A stretch of 64,000 nt of DNA from CAZQXD01 sp964597315 (GTDB lineage Bacteria; Pseudomonadota; Gammaproteobacteria; Competibacterales; Competibacteraceae): NCBI GenBank assembly GCA_964597315.1, contig CAZQXD010000003.1, positions 1 through 64,000 of the forward strand, given 5' to 3'. Position 1 is the first letter of the stretch, and every line of letters starts with the position of its first letter. Position numbers and translations under genes: made by a program. A model generated the notes under the pieces. The model ran no database searches and was not told the origin of the DNA. It saw nothing but the letters and a program-made list of their open reading frames with translations. Below are positions 33,222-42,205 of this stretch, piece after piece.

Positions 33222-35443
33222 GCGGCCCGGGGTTTCCCGGTCTCCAGGGGAGGCGGCGGCTCCTCCGCCGACACCAGTTCCCGGAAACCACTGCGTAGGC
33301 GCAAATCCCGCTGGGGCAGAGGCACTTCGACGCCGTACTTCTGCAAGGCCGATTCGATCTCCCACATGTAGGCGGCGTTAACCGCACCGGGGCGCTTGAC
33401 CGCCCGGGGGGTGACCCAGACCACCAGTTCGAATTCCAGGCCATTGTCCCCGAACCCCACCAGCCACACTCCGGGGTTGCGGCCAGGCACGCCAGTAAGG
33501 GTGTGGGGCAGTTTCTCGGCGGCCTCCAGACAAGCCTGGCGCACCAGGTCCTTGTCGGAGCCGTAGGCCACCCGGAATTTCAGGTGAATCCGGCAAAAGC
33601 CCTCGGCCAGGGTCCAGTTGATAACCTGATTGTTCATGAACTCGGAGTTAGGCACCACGATGTCGATATTGTCGTTGGTGTTGATCACCGTGGAGCGGAC
33701 ATTGATCTCCCGTACTTCCCCAGCTACCCCCGAGGCCAACTCCACCCAGTCCCCTACTTTGAGACTGCGCTCGAACAGCAGGATCAACCCGGAGACAAAA
33801 TTATTGACGATGGATTGCAGGCCAAAACCAATACCAATGGACAGGGCGCCGGCTACCAGGGCGAAATTGGTGAAGTCCACACCGATGGAGGACAGGCCGA
33901 TGATGAAGCCGATGGACACAATCATGTAATGAGACAGCCGGCCCACGGTATACATGGCCGCCAGATTGGCCCCCCCGCTACGCTCCCCAAGTTGGCGCAT
34001 GGCCCGGCGCAACAGATAGGAAATCCACCAGGCGATGAACAATATGACCGCGAAGCGCACCAGCCCCAGGGTGGTAACCGGCGTCCCCCCCAGCTTGAAC
34101 AAGCTCATATTGATCCAGCCGGTGGTGCGCTCCCGGAGCATGGTCAACCACCGCTCCAGGCGGATCTGCCAATCCCGCAACCCGCCCTGCTGGTGGGCCA
34201 GTTCCGCGTCCGTGAGCTGCACCAGCATGCCGGCCTGTTGCAATTCCGAGTCAAGACGCTCCAGGGCCACCAGGGTCTCTTGGGCGATGGACAAGCGATC
34301 CTGATGCAAAAGTTTGATATACATGGGTTCTTCGACGCCCTCGGCCGACCCACGGGCCACTGCTTCTCCAGCCCGATCCCGCTCCCGCTGGCTGTCGGCG
34401 GTCCATAGCTGGGCTTGGGCGCCAATCTCGGCGGTTTGTCCGTTCCAGTCGGCGATCTGCTCCACCAGTTCGGCGGGCATCACCTCCTCGCCTTCCAGCA
34501 ACAGGCGGATCAGCTCCCGTTGGGCCTGAAAGCGGGTTAGCCGCACCTGGGCCAGGGCCTCGATCACCGCCGCACGCACCGCCTGCTGGTGGCGGTACAA
34601 GGAGGTGGCCCGCCCCTCCATGTCGTCCTCCACCGGCGCCAGGGCACGGGCCTGGGCATTGTTCAACCGCTCACGGGAGTCCTTGAGAATGGTCTGGGCC
34701 TGCTCGAATTCGGCGTTGAGCCGGGCCAGTTCTTCGGGGTCGGTCTTTAGGTGCTTAGCGGCCACCGCCAGTTCGTCGGCTAGGTGCTGGAGCCGGATTT
34801 CCCGGGCCAGCAGGCTAGCCTTGCGGACCCGCAATTGCTGTTCCGCCAGGGCCACGGCGGAACGATCGGCCATGATCTCCAGACCCCGCACTGGCCGCAG
34901 GGGCGAAGTCTGGGGCAGATCCAGATAGGCGGCCAGCAGGGTGTCGATACGGCGGTTCGCTGAACGGATGGTGCGTTCGGCGGAAGCCACATCGTTCTGT
35001 TCGGCGTCGAGTTCGTTCTGCGCTCGGCGACGGCGATTGGACAAATCCAACAGCTGCTGGATGGTATAGCCCTCGGCATAGACCGCTGGCGTCGGTGGAC
35101 CGGGACTAGGCTGGGCTTTGGCTTCGGGCAGAGCCTTGAGGCTAGTGCGCAGCCGCTCCATATAAGGCCGGGCCGCCTCCAGGGTGTCCGGGGGCAGTTC
35201 GGCCTGAAGTCCGTCCAGTCGGGTCATGAACTTGCCCACCCGTTGGCTGAGTTCATCCCCTGTGGTGGCAAAATAGTCCCACCAGTTGGCTCCCAGGGCA
35301 GCCGGTTCGGGCAAGGTGGCGGGCGCCGACTCGGCCTTGGTCTCCTTGCCCGCATCCAGAAACTGCAAAGGCGAGGCGGCCCGGGCCGCCCAGGGCAGGC
35401 ATACTAGCAGGATGATGATAAAACCGAACAATCGGTAGTTCAT
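33206..35443 (-). CDS. MscS-family mechanosensitive ion channel with long periplasmic domain (MscK-like)
   Basis: 745 residues from the ATG at 35443, which begins a signal peptide (MNYRLFGFIIILLVCLPWAARA); ATGs at 35452 and 35479 are less likely. About 400 residues of periplasmic coiled coil (rich in Ala, Glu, Arg) precede membrane segments and the MscS pore region ALVAGALSIGIGFGLQSIVNNFVSGLILLFERSLKVGDWVEL. The MscS beta domain follows with VPNSEFMNNQVINWTL. It is a typical gated-by-tension channel for hypo-osmotic shock, larger than MscS but smaller than MscK. The 3' end overlaps dapE on the other strand. Confidence 0.9.
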   Translation of the reverse strand: MNYRLFGFIIILLVCLPWAARAASPLQFLDAGKETKAESAPATLPEPAALGANWWDYFATTGDELSQRVGKFMTRLDGLQAELPPDTLEAARPYMERLRTSLKALPEAKAQPSPGPPTPAVYAEGYTIQQLLDLSNRRRRAQNELDAEQNDVASAERTIRSANRRIDTLLAAYLDLPQTSPLRPVRGLEIMADRSAVALAEQQLRVRKASLLAREIRLQHLADELAVAAKHLKTDPEELARLNAEFEQAQTILKDSRERLNNAQARALAPVEDDMEGRATSLYRHQQAVRAAVIEALAQVRLTRFQAQRELIRLLLEGEEVMPAELVEQIADWNGQTAEIGAQAQLWTADSQRERDRAGEAVARGSAEGVEEPMYIKLLHQDRLSIAQETLVALERLDSELQQAGMLVQLTDAELAHQQGGLRDWQIRLERWLTMLRERTTGWINMSLFKLGGTPVTTLGLVRFAVILFIAWWISYLLRRAMRQLGERSGGANLAAMYTVGRLSHYMIVSIGFIIGLSSIGVDFTNFALVAGALSIGIGFGLQSIVNNFVSGLILLFERSLKVGDWVELASGVAGEVREINVRSTVINTNDNIDIVVPNSEFMNNQVINWTLAEGFCRIHLKFRVAYGSDKDLVRQACLEAAEKLPHTLTGVPGRNPGVWLVGFGDNGLEFELVVWVTPRAVKRPGAVNAAYMWEIESALQKYGVEVPLPQRDLRLRSGFRELVSAEEPPPPLETGKPRAAQVSR

Positions 35444-35560
35444 GGAACCCATAGACAATCGCGGACGCGCCGGAAACACAGGTCATCGACGAACTGGCCG
35501 AGACTCGTGGACAGTTTACTCCTGTGGACGGACCAAGCCAGCGCGGCGGGGTCCGGCCGG

Positions 35561-36166
35561 TTAGCGACTGGCCCCGTACAGTTTTTCGTAAAAATTTACC
35601 AGCATTGCCGCCGTGGCCCCCCAAATGTAGTAATGCTTATAAGGCAGCACGTAGAACTCCCGGCGCTGGCCCTGGAATAAGCGGCTATGGCGCTGATGAT
35701 TGATCGGGTCCAACACCAAGTCCAAAGGCACTTCGAACACTTCAGCCACTTCAAAAGGATCGGGATTCAGGGTAAATGGCGGGGTCACGAATCCCACGAC
35801 CGGCGCCACCAGAAAGCCGGTCACGGTTTGATAGGGGTCCAGAAACCCCATGACTTCCACCCGATCATGGAGCAAGCCGATTTCCTCTTCGGCTTCCCGC
35901 AAGGCGGTCTGCACCGGCCCGGCGTCATGCTCCTCGGCCTGCCCCCCAGGAAAGCTCACTTGTCCTGGATGATGGAGCAAATGATCGGTGCGGCGGGTGA
36001 GCAATATGGTCGTGCCTTCGGAACGCTGCACCAGGGGCACCAAGACCGCCGCTGTTCGCAAGACCCCTTGCTCAGGCTCAACACCGGCCACGGCATGATC
36101 GCCGATTCGCTCCCCGCTATCGAAACGGGGATTCAGGCGGCAGCGGATTCGCTCGCGCAGCATCAT
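35561..36166 (-). CDS. nudL: Nudix hydrolase, CoA pyrophosphatase type
   Basis: 201 residues from the ATG at 36166, overlapping the tatD stop by one base (TGATG). The longer frame to 36253 lies inside tatD. The Nudix box reads PGGQAEEHDAGPVQTALREA then EEEIGL. An Asp stands where the first Glu is usual, as I recall for the NudL/CoAse subfamily. The UPF0035-like SFPGG opening and the C-terminal LPYKHYYIWGATAAMLVNF complete the match. These enzymes cleave coenzyme A to phosphopantetheine and 3',5'-ADP. It is the last gene of the pabB-to-nudL string. Confidence 0.88.
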   Translation of the reverse strand: MMLRERIRCRLNPRFDSGERIGDHAVAGVEPEQGVLRTAAVLVPLVQRSEGTTILLTRRTDHLLHHPGQVSFPGGQAEEHDAGPVQTALREAEEEIGLLHDRVEVMGFLDPYQTVTGFLVAPVVGFVTPPFTLNPDPFEVAEVFEVPLDLVLDPINHQRHSRLFQGQRREFYVLPYKHYYIWGATAAMLVNFYEKLYGASR

Positions 36167-36939
36167 CAGCCGCGCCCGAACAACCGGTCGTAATTGGCGG
36201 TGGTAGTCTCCGCCACGGACTCCAGGGACTGGCCCCTCAGTTCGGCCAGACACTGGGCCACATGACGCACCCAGGCCGGTTGATTGGGTTTGCCCCGGTG
36301 GGGCACGGGAGCCAAATAAGGGGCGTCGGTTTCCACCAGGATACGCTCCGGGGGCAAGCGCCGGGCCACATCCCGCAGCGCCTCGGCACTTTTGAAGGTA
36401 AGGATGCCGGAAAACGAGATAGAGAAGTTCAGTTCCATGGCCCGACGCGCCATGTCCCAGTCCTCGGTAAAGCAGTGCAACACTCCGCCCACGGCGTCAG
36501 CCCCCTCCTCCCCGAGAATGGCCAGGGTGTCTTCCCGGGCGTCTCGGGTATGGATGATCAGGGGCTTACCGACCTGGCGGGCGGCTCGTATGTGAGTGCG
36601 AAAATAGTCCTGCTGACGGGTCTTGCTGTCCTTGCCGTAGTAATAGTCCAACCCTGTTTCGCCGATGGCCACCACCCGAGGGTGTTCGGCCAAGGTTGCC
36701 AGTTCCACCACCGAGGGTGGGCGACCGGCGGCTTCGCTGGGATGCACCCCCACGGATACGGACACTTGAGGAAAAGGGGCTACCCGCTCCACCATGGTCG
36801 GCCAGCGCTCCAGGTCCAGACCGACACACAGAATGTGTTCCACGCCAGCGGCGGCGGCGGCTTCCAAGACGCCCTCCAGGCGGCCAGAAAATGGCGTCAG
36901 ATCAATGTGATCGAGGTGACAGTGAGAATCTACCAGCAT
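36166..36939 (-). CDS. TatD-family metal-dependent deoxyribonuclease (YcfH-like)
   Basis: 257 residues from the ATG at 36939, where homology begins (MLVDSHCHLDH, the metal-binding HxH). Other TIM-barrel ligands lie in VGVHPSE, AIGETGLDYYYGKDSKTRQQDYF, PLIIHTRDA, GVLHCFTED and LVETDAPYLAPVPHRGKPNQP. The frame is open to 37158, but that part overlaps the PilZ gene and has no homology. It sits after pilZ and before nudL; the holB-pilZ-tatD order is conserved in gammaproteobacteria. Confidence 0.92.
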   Translation of the reverse strand: MLVDSHCHLDHIDLTPFSGRLEGVLEAAAAAGVEHILCVGLDLERWPTMVERVAPFPQVSVSVGVHPSEAAGRPPSVVELATLAEHPRVVAIGETGLDYYYGKDSKTRQQDYFRTHIRAARQVGKPLIIHTRDAREDTLAILGEEGADAVGGVLHCFTEDWDMARRAMELNFSISFSGILTFKSAEALRDVARRLPPERILVETDAPYLAPVPHRGKPNQPAWVRHVAQCLAELRGQSLESVAETTTANYDRLFGRG

Positions 36940-37010
36940 GCTTGGTTTTAGTTTGGCTCTGTTTCTCGACGGCCGGGGCATCCGCTTGTTAACAGGCCCT
37001 GACGACCCGG

Positions 37011-37388
37011 CTACATGGTATTGGTACCGCGATAGGAACCCTGAGTTCCCGCCAGATAGGTTTCGATTTTCTTCTGTACCGTGGCGGCCTCCATACCGCT
37101 GAACTGGATGCCGATGCCCATGGCTCGGTTGCCCAGGGCGGCCCGGGGGGTGATCCACACCACCTTGCCGGTGACCGGCAGCCGTTCGGGCTCATCCATT
37201 AGGGTCAACAGCAAAAATACTTCATCCCCCAAGTCGAAGGGTTTGTCGGTGGGAATGAACAGACCGCCGTTTTTAAGAAACGGCATATAGGACATAAACA
37301 AGGTGGTCTTGTCCCGGATGGCCAGGGACATGACTCCCTGCTTGGGCGCCTTAGGCGTGGATCGTTGTTCGTCCATGGGGTTCGCCAT
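37011..37388 (-). CDS. pilZ: PilZ domain protein (type IV pilus assembly PilZ)
   Basis: A 125-residue protein matching type IV pilus PilZ: GVMSLAIRDKTTLFMSYMPFLKNGGLFIPT, GDEVFLLLTLMDEPERLPVTGKVVWITP and MGIGIQF. It lacks the RxxxR c-di-GMP motif, like the canonical Pseudomonas PilZ, which acts in pilus biogenesis through PilB/FimX contacts. It lies 6 bases after holB, its usual place. Confidence 0.93.
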   Translation of the reverse strand: MANPMDEQRSTPKAPKQGVMSLAIRDKTTLFMSYMPFLKNGGLFIPTDKPFDLGDEVFLLLTLMDEPERLPVTGKVVWITPRAALGNRAMGIGIQFSGMEAATVQKKIETYLAGTQGSYRGTNTM

Positions 37389-37394
37389 CGTCAG

Positions 37395-38375
37395 TCACCG
37401 AGGGCCGCGCCGGTCGGCGCAGCTCCCCAAAAACGCCTCCATCATCATCTGCCCGCTTACCTGGGTGTCGCGTAGTTGGTATAGCCGCATCACTTCGTCA
37501 AGCCGTCGAAACAGCTCGGCTACCGACAGGCCCCGGCTTAGGCCCTCCAAATCCTGACGCAAGTCTGGGTGCGACAAACGCGACGCTTGCCCTGCCATCT
37601 TAAGCCGAATCATGTCCCCATGCCACTCCACCAACCAGCGCAGATTCACCAGCGGCTCCCCTTGTCGCCAACATTCCGCCGCCTGTACAGGATCGGCTTT
37701 GCCAGCCGACACTTGAGTCAACCAACCCAACAAGTCCCGGCGCCGCTCTAAGTGTTGGGATTCAGCCATCTCCAGGGCCGTAAACGGCGCGCCACCGGCC
37801 AGAGCCAGCAACAACTCGGGGTCCGCTTGCCTGGTCCGCTCCCCCAGCCAATCCAGGGCAAGCCGGGTGGCCGGACGGCGGAACGCCAGGGTTTGGCAGC
37901 GGCTACGCACGGTGGCGGGTAGCCGGGCCGGGATGGCGGTCACCAACAGCAGCAGGCTGCCGGCCGGAGGCTCCTCCAGGGTTTTGAGCAGGCTGTTGGC
38001 GGCGTTCACATTCATCCGCTCGGCGGGGACCAGCAGGGCGATTTTGTGACCACCATACTGGCTGGTGCCGGTCAAGTATTCCCCCAGTGCGCGAATCTGA
38101 TCCACCTGGATGGGTTTTCCAGGCTCCAGGGGGGAAAGCCGAGTAAAATCAGGATGGCTGCCGGCCGCTAGCAACCGACAGCTTTTACACTGCCCACAGG
38201 GACCGTCCGCCGTGGGCGTGCCGCATAGCAGCCCGTGGGCCAGGCGCTCGGCGAAGCGGATTTTGCCCAAGCCGCTCGCGCCGGTCAGCAACAGGGCATG
38301 GGGCAGCCGTCCGGCGACGCGGCGCTGGTCGAGTTGGTCCCAAAGGGTCTGGTGCCAGGGCAGTATGTCCATCAT
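37395..38375 (-). CDS. holB: DNA polymerase III subunit delta'
   Basis: A 326-residue clamp-loader subunit whose ATG overlaps the tmk stop (ATGA). It has the P-loop-like GASGLGKIR, with Ile in the Thr position, consistent with a subunit that does not hydrolyse ATP. The zinc-binding cysteines are in LLCGTPTADGPCGQCKSC. Also present are NAANSLLKTLEEPP and the SRC motif (RSRCQ). The C-terminal collar helices follow. Confidence 0.94.
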   Translation of the reverse strand: MMDILPWHQTLWDQLDQRRVAGRLPHALLLTGASGLGKIRFAERLAHGLLCGTPTADGPCGQCKSCRLLAAGSHPDFTRLSPLEPGKPIQVDQIRALGEYLTGTSQYGGHKIALLVPAERMNVNAANSLLKTLEEPPAGSLLLLVTAIPARLPATVRSRCQTLAFRRPATRLALDWLGERTRQADPELLLALAGGAPFTALEMAESQHLERRRDLLGWLTQVSAGKADPVQAAECWRQGEPLVNLRWLVEWHGDMIRLKMAGQASRLSHPDLRQDLEGLSRGLSVAELFRRLDEVMRLYQLRDTQVSGQMMMEAFLGSCADRRGPR

Positions 38376-38995
38376 GGTAATTGAAAAAACCCTTGTACCG
38401 CAGCCAGCAGACGCTCCTTGACCAAGATCTGATCAACGCTGGCGTCGATCACCCGGTACCGGGGGTTGTCCTTGGCTAGGGCCAAATATCCCCGGCGCAC
38501 CTGTTCAAAAAAAACCGCGTTCTGCGCTTCAAAACGGTCTGCCTGACCGCGCCGCCCGGCCCGGGCCAGGCCCGCCGTCACCGGCACGTCCAGCAACAGG
38601 GTCAGATCCGGGCGCAGTTCACCCTGTACCCAGCACTCCAATTCGGCGATACGCTCCCGGTTCACCCCCCGCCCGGCCCCCTGATACGCATAAGTGGCGT
38701 CGGTGAACCGGTCGCAGAGTACCCATTCTCCCCGGGCCAGGGCCGGACGGATCACCCGCTCAAGATGCTCGGCCCTAGCGGCGAACATCAAAAGCAATTC
38801 CGTATCCACTCCCATACCCTCGTGCCGATGAGCCAGTAACAACCCTCGCAGCTCCTCACCTAGAACGGTGCCTCCCGGCTCCCTGGTAACCACGCAGCCC
38901 AGACCCCGCGCCCGCAGAAATGCCTCCAGGGCGGCGAGCTGGCTGGTCTTGCCCGCTCCTTCGATACCTTCCAGGGTGATGAACCGGCCGTTCAC
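38372..38995 (-). CDS. tmk: Thymidylate kinase
   Basis: 207 residues with P-loop GIEGAGKTSQ (residues 9-18), the DR motif in VLCDRFTDATYAYQG and the LID region ARAGRRGQADRFE. It phosphorylates dTMP to dTDP. It overlaps mltG upstream and holB downstream by 4 bases each, so it is translationally coupled in the pabB-pabC-mltG-tmk-holB string. Confidence 0.96.
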   Translation of the reverse strand: MNGRFITLEGIEGAGKTSQLAALEAFLRARGLGCVVTREPGGTVLGEELRGLLLAHRHEGMGVDTELLLMFAARAEHLERVIRPALARGEWVLCDRFTDATYAYQGAGRGVNRERIAELECWVQGELRPDLTLLLDVPVTAGLARAGRRGQADRFEAQNAVFFEQVRRGYLALAKDNPRYRVIDASVDQILVKERLLAAVQGFFQLP

Positions 38996-40011
38996 TGTTG
39001 ACGCCTTTGCAATTGATACTTCCGCACCGCCCGGTTGTGTTCGGCGAGGGTATCCGAAAACACATGGCCGCCATCTCCCCGGGCCACGAAATACAAGGCG
39101 CTGCCGGAGGCGGGGTTGACGGCCGCCGCCAGGGCGCCGGCCCCGGGCAGGGCAATGGGGGTCGGGGGCAGTCCCTGGCGGGTATAGGTGTTATAAGGGG
39201 TGTCCGTGGTCAGGTCGCGGCGGCGGATATTCCCGTCAAAGTCCTCTCCCAGACCGTAGATCACCGTGGGATCGGTCTGCAAGCGCATGCCCTTACGCAA
39301 GCGCCGCGCGAACACCCCGGCAACGTCCTTTCGTTCCTCGGGCACGGCGGTTTCTTTTTCGATGATGGAGGCCAGAATCAAAGCCTCATAAGGGGTCTTT
39401 ATAGGCAGGTCCGCAGCGCGCTCCGCCCAAACCTGCTCCAATCGCCGCTCCATGGCCTGGTAGGCCCGGCGCAAAAACTCCACATCCGTGGTGCCCGCGG
39501 GGAAGTGATACGTGTCTGGAAAAAACCGCCCCTCGGGATGCTCCCCAGGCTGGCCCAGGCGCTCCATGACGGCGGCGGCATCCAGGCCCTCCAAGGTGTG
39601 TCGCAGCTTGGGATGGGCATGGACCGCCTCCAACATCTGCCGAAAGGTCCAGCCCTCCACCACCGTGAGGGCATATTGGATCACCCGCCCAGCCACCCAC
39701 TGCGTAAGCAGGGTCCGGGGGGTGGCGCCCGGGGCGATGGTGTACTCCCCGGCCTGGATGCGGGAAGCCTGACCGGTCAGTCTGGCGTAGGCCCGCAAAT
39801 ACAACGCCGAGCGCAGCGCCCCCCGATCCTCTAGGTCACGGGCCAGTCCAGCCACCGAGGAGCCTGGGGGCACCTGGAATTCCAGACCCTGCTCCGGTAC
39901 GGTCAGGGGGGTTTCCAGAAACGTGCGGTAATCCACGTACAGGGCGAAACCGACCAGCAGCACGGCGACCAGCAGCACGCCCAGAAGCAATCCAAACAGG
40001 CGTCCACTCAC
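38992..40011 (-). CDS. mltG: Endolytic murein transglycosylase
   Basis: A 339-residue single-pass membrane protein (hydrophobic segment 5-27) with the YceG domain. The LysM-like part contains VPPGSSVAGLARDLEDRGAL. The catalytic region contains LASIIEKETAVPEERKDVAGVFARRL, with the key Glu in IEKET, then MRLQTDPTVIYGLG and YNTYTRQGLPPTPIALPG. It cuts nascent glycan strands and so sets their length. Overlaps of 4 bases with pabC and tmk show coupling. Confidence 0.95.
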   Translation of the reverse strand: MSGRLFGLLLGVLLVAVLLVGFALYVDYRTFLETPLTVPEQGLEFQVPPGSSVAGLARDLEDRGALRSALYLRAYARLTGQASRIQAGEYTIAPGATPRTLLTQWVAGRVIQYALTVVEGWTFRQMLEAVHAHPKLRHTLEGLDAAAVMERLGQPGEHPEGRFFPDTYHFPAGTTDVEFLRRAYQAMERRLEQVWAERAADLPIKTPYEALILASIIEKETAVPEERKDVAGVFARRLRKGMRLQTDPTVIYGLGEDFDGNIRRRDLTTDTPYNTYTRQGLPPTPIALPGAGALAAAVNPASGSALYFVARGDGGHVFSDTLAEHNRAVRKYQLQRRQQ

Positions 40012-40826
40012 GGTATCCGGGCCTCCTCAAGCAGCGGGAACAACTGAGCAGCCAGGGGGCCAGGAGCCAGGTAATCGGTCCCCTCTAGGCAACGCACCGG
40101 CCACAATCCAATAATGCTGTTGCTCACAAACACCTCGTCGGCGGATTCCAGGTCGGCCAGAGACACGCTGACCTCCCGGCAGGTCAGGCCCAGTTGGGCG
40201 GCCAGTTCCAGAACCAAGGCGCGCATCACCCCCGCTACCCCAGCCTGGTCTAGTCGTGGGGTGTACAGCACGCCGGCCCGACCCAGGAACACATTGCTCA
40301 TGACACCTTCCACCACCCGCCCCAAGGGGTTCACCATCAAGCCTTCGGCCACGTCTGGGTCATCCCACTCGGCCCGGGCCAAGACTTGATCCAGACGATT
40401 GAGATGCTTAAGCCCGGCCAGGGCCGGATTCAAGGACAGAGGATGGCGGCAAACCCGCGCCACGACTCCATCCCGCCCCCAGGATGAGGGATAGGTCGGC
40501 CAGGGGTGCAGGGACAGTATCCGGGTAGGTCGCGGCGAGGAGGGAAGCCGATACCCCCGACCGCCACCGCCACGGGTGATGAGGATTTTCAACACCCCCC
40601 AATCCACACCCTGGCACAGGCTATCAGCCTCGGCGGCCAAGACGCCCGTATCCGGGGCGGGCAGGCCCAAGCGGTCGCAGCCCTCGGCCAGCCGGTGCAG
40701 ATGCCGGTCCCATAGCTCCGGCCGACCCCGGCGCACCGCCAGAGTTTCGAACAGGCCGTCCCCGTACTGCAAGCCCCGATCCGCCGCCGCCACGGTCTCC
40801 GTCGGCTGGCCGTTCACCAGCATCAT
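40008..40826 (-). CDS. pabC: Aminodeoxychorismate lyase
   Basis: A 272-residue class IV PLP enzyme: MLVNGQPTETVAAADRGLQYGDGLFETLAV at the N-terminus, PLP lysine in GLKHLNRLDQVLAR, and GRVVEGVMSNVFL followed by NSIIGLWPV near the end. It converts 4-amino-4-deoxychorismate to p-aminobenzoate and pyruvate for folate. The ATG overlaps the pabB stop by 4 bases, and mltG overlaps its own stop. Confidence 0.93.
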   Translation of the reverse strand: MMLVNGQPTETVAAADRGLQYGDGLFETLAVRRGRPELWDRHLHRLAEGCDRLGLPAPDTGVLAAEADSLCQGVDWGVLKILITRGGGGRGYRLPSSPRPTRILSLHPWPTYPSSWGRDGVVARVCRHPLSLNPALAGLKHLNRLDQVLARAEWDDPDVAEGLMVNPLGRVVEGVMSNVFLGRAGVLYTPRLDQAGVAGVMRALVLELAAQLGLTCREVSVSLADLESADEVFVSNSIIGLWPVRCLEGTDYLAPGPLAAQLFPLLEEARIP

Positions 40827-42154
40827 CGCTCCCCCTCCAAGGCCAACAGCAGCCCCCTGGCCTTGTCCCGGGTTTCCTCTAATTCCCGTTCTGGGATGGA
40901 ATCGGCGACGATTCCGCCCCCGGCCCTCAAACTGATCCGATCTCCCTCCCGCACCAGGGTGCGAATCAAAATATTCAGATCCATATCACCGTCCCGATTG
41001 AGATAACCCATGGCGCCTGTGTAAGGACCCCGCCCCTCTCCTTCCAACTCGGCGAGGATTTCCATGCAGCGCACCTTGGGGCAGCCGGTAATAGTACCGC
41101 CAGGGAATACCGCCCGGATCACCTGCCCGGGGCTGATAGGGTCACGCAGTTCACCGCGTACATTGGAAACGATATGGTGAACATGAGCGTAGCTTTCCAG
41201 GACCATGAGTTCATCCACCCTTACCGTGCCCGGGCGGCAGACCCGCCCCAGGTCGTTGCGTTCCAGATCGATGAGCATGACATGCTCGGCCCGCTCCTTG
41301 GGATGGGCCAGGAGTTCCCTGGAGTAGGCGGTATCGTCGCCGTCGGCCCGCCCCCGGGGCCGGGTGCCGGCGATGGGCCGCGTGTCCACCGTTCGGTCCT
41401 GGACCCGCACCAGCCGCTCGGGAGACGAACTGATGATGGCCCCTTCGCCCCAAACCGCCAGGCCGGCGAAAGGGGCAGGATTGCGGCGACGCAACCGCCG
41501 GTACAAATCGCTATCACCGACGCCGCTGGCCAGCCGACCCCGCCAAGCTCGGGACAGATTCACCTGGAAAACGTCTCCGTCCCGGATATAGGTCTTGATC
41601 CGCTCCACTGCGGCCAAGTAAGGGATCGGGTCGTCCTCAGTCATGGGCTGGCCCAGTACCGTTCCCGCCATTGGTCCCGAAGCCGGAGGCAGTCGGTCCA
41701 GATCGGTTTTGATGATCTCCAGCAGGTCCTCCCGCCCCGGTTCCGCCACCAGCCAGGCCCGCTGCTCCCGATGATCCAACACCAGGGCAGCAGGGATTCG
41801 GGTAGCGAAAGCCACCGGCAAGGCATGGGGCGCCGGGGGCAGGCTCAGGGTAGGTTCCACCTGAGCCGCCAACTCGTAGCCCAGATACAAAAACCAGCCC
41901 CCCCGGAACGGCGAAACCCCCGCTTCGGTCGGCAACCGCTCCCGCCGCCAGCGGGCGTCCAACTCGGCGAGAAAATCAAAATTGTCGTTCGGGAACAGGG
42001 TCAAGGTATCTTCGGGACAGGCAAACACCAAGCTAAACCGGGCATTGTCGGTGCCCCGGACCACGCTCTCCAGTACAAAGGGATAGCGAGCCGGGTTTAG
42101 GCAATGTAGGTCCAGGGGGTCGGGAAAGCTATCCAGGGCGTGAAACAGGGCCAT
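40823..42154 (-). CDS. pabB: Aminodeoxychorismate synthase component I
   Basis: A 443-residue chorismate-binding enzyme; length and context (pabC overlaps it) support PabB and not the longer TrpE. Motifs: GDVFQVNLSRAW, PAPFAGL, SSSPERLVRVQD, DTRPIAGTRPRG, HPKERAEHVMLIDLERNDLGRV and GGTITGCPKVRCMEI. The motif PIAGT has Ala where E. coli PabB has the nucleophilic Lys of PIKGT, a TrpE-like trait. It still most likely makes aminodeoxychorismate from chorismate with a PabA partner encoded elsewhere. Confidence 0.87.
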   Translation of the reverse strand: MALFHALDSFPDPLDLHCLNPARYPFVLESVVRGTDNARFSLVFACPEDTLTLFPNDNFDFLAELDARWRRERLPTEAGVSPFRGGWFLYLGYELAAQVEPTLSLPPAPHALPVAFATRIPAALVLDHREQRAWLVAEPGREDLLEIIKTDLDRLPPASGPMAGTVLGQPMTEDDPIPYLAAVERIKTYIRDGDVFQVNLSRAWRGRLASGVGDSDLYRRLRRRNPAPFAGLAVWGEGAIISSSPERLVRVQDRTVDTRPIAGTRPRGRADGDDTAYSRELLAHPKERAEHVMLIDLERNDLGRVCRPGTVRVDELMVLESYAHVHHIVSNVRGELRDPISPGQVIRAVFPGGTITGCPKVRCMEILAELEGEGRGPYTGAMGYLNRDGDMDLNILIRTLVREGDRISLRAGGGIVADSIPERELEETRDKARGLLLALEGER

Positions 42155-42205
42155 GGGCTGGATTACCGGCGAGGCGAACCCGGATCGGCGATCCGGGCCT
42201 GGATA

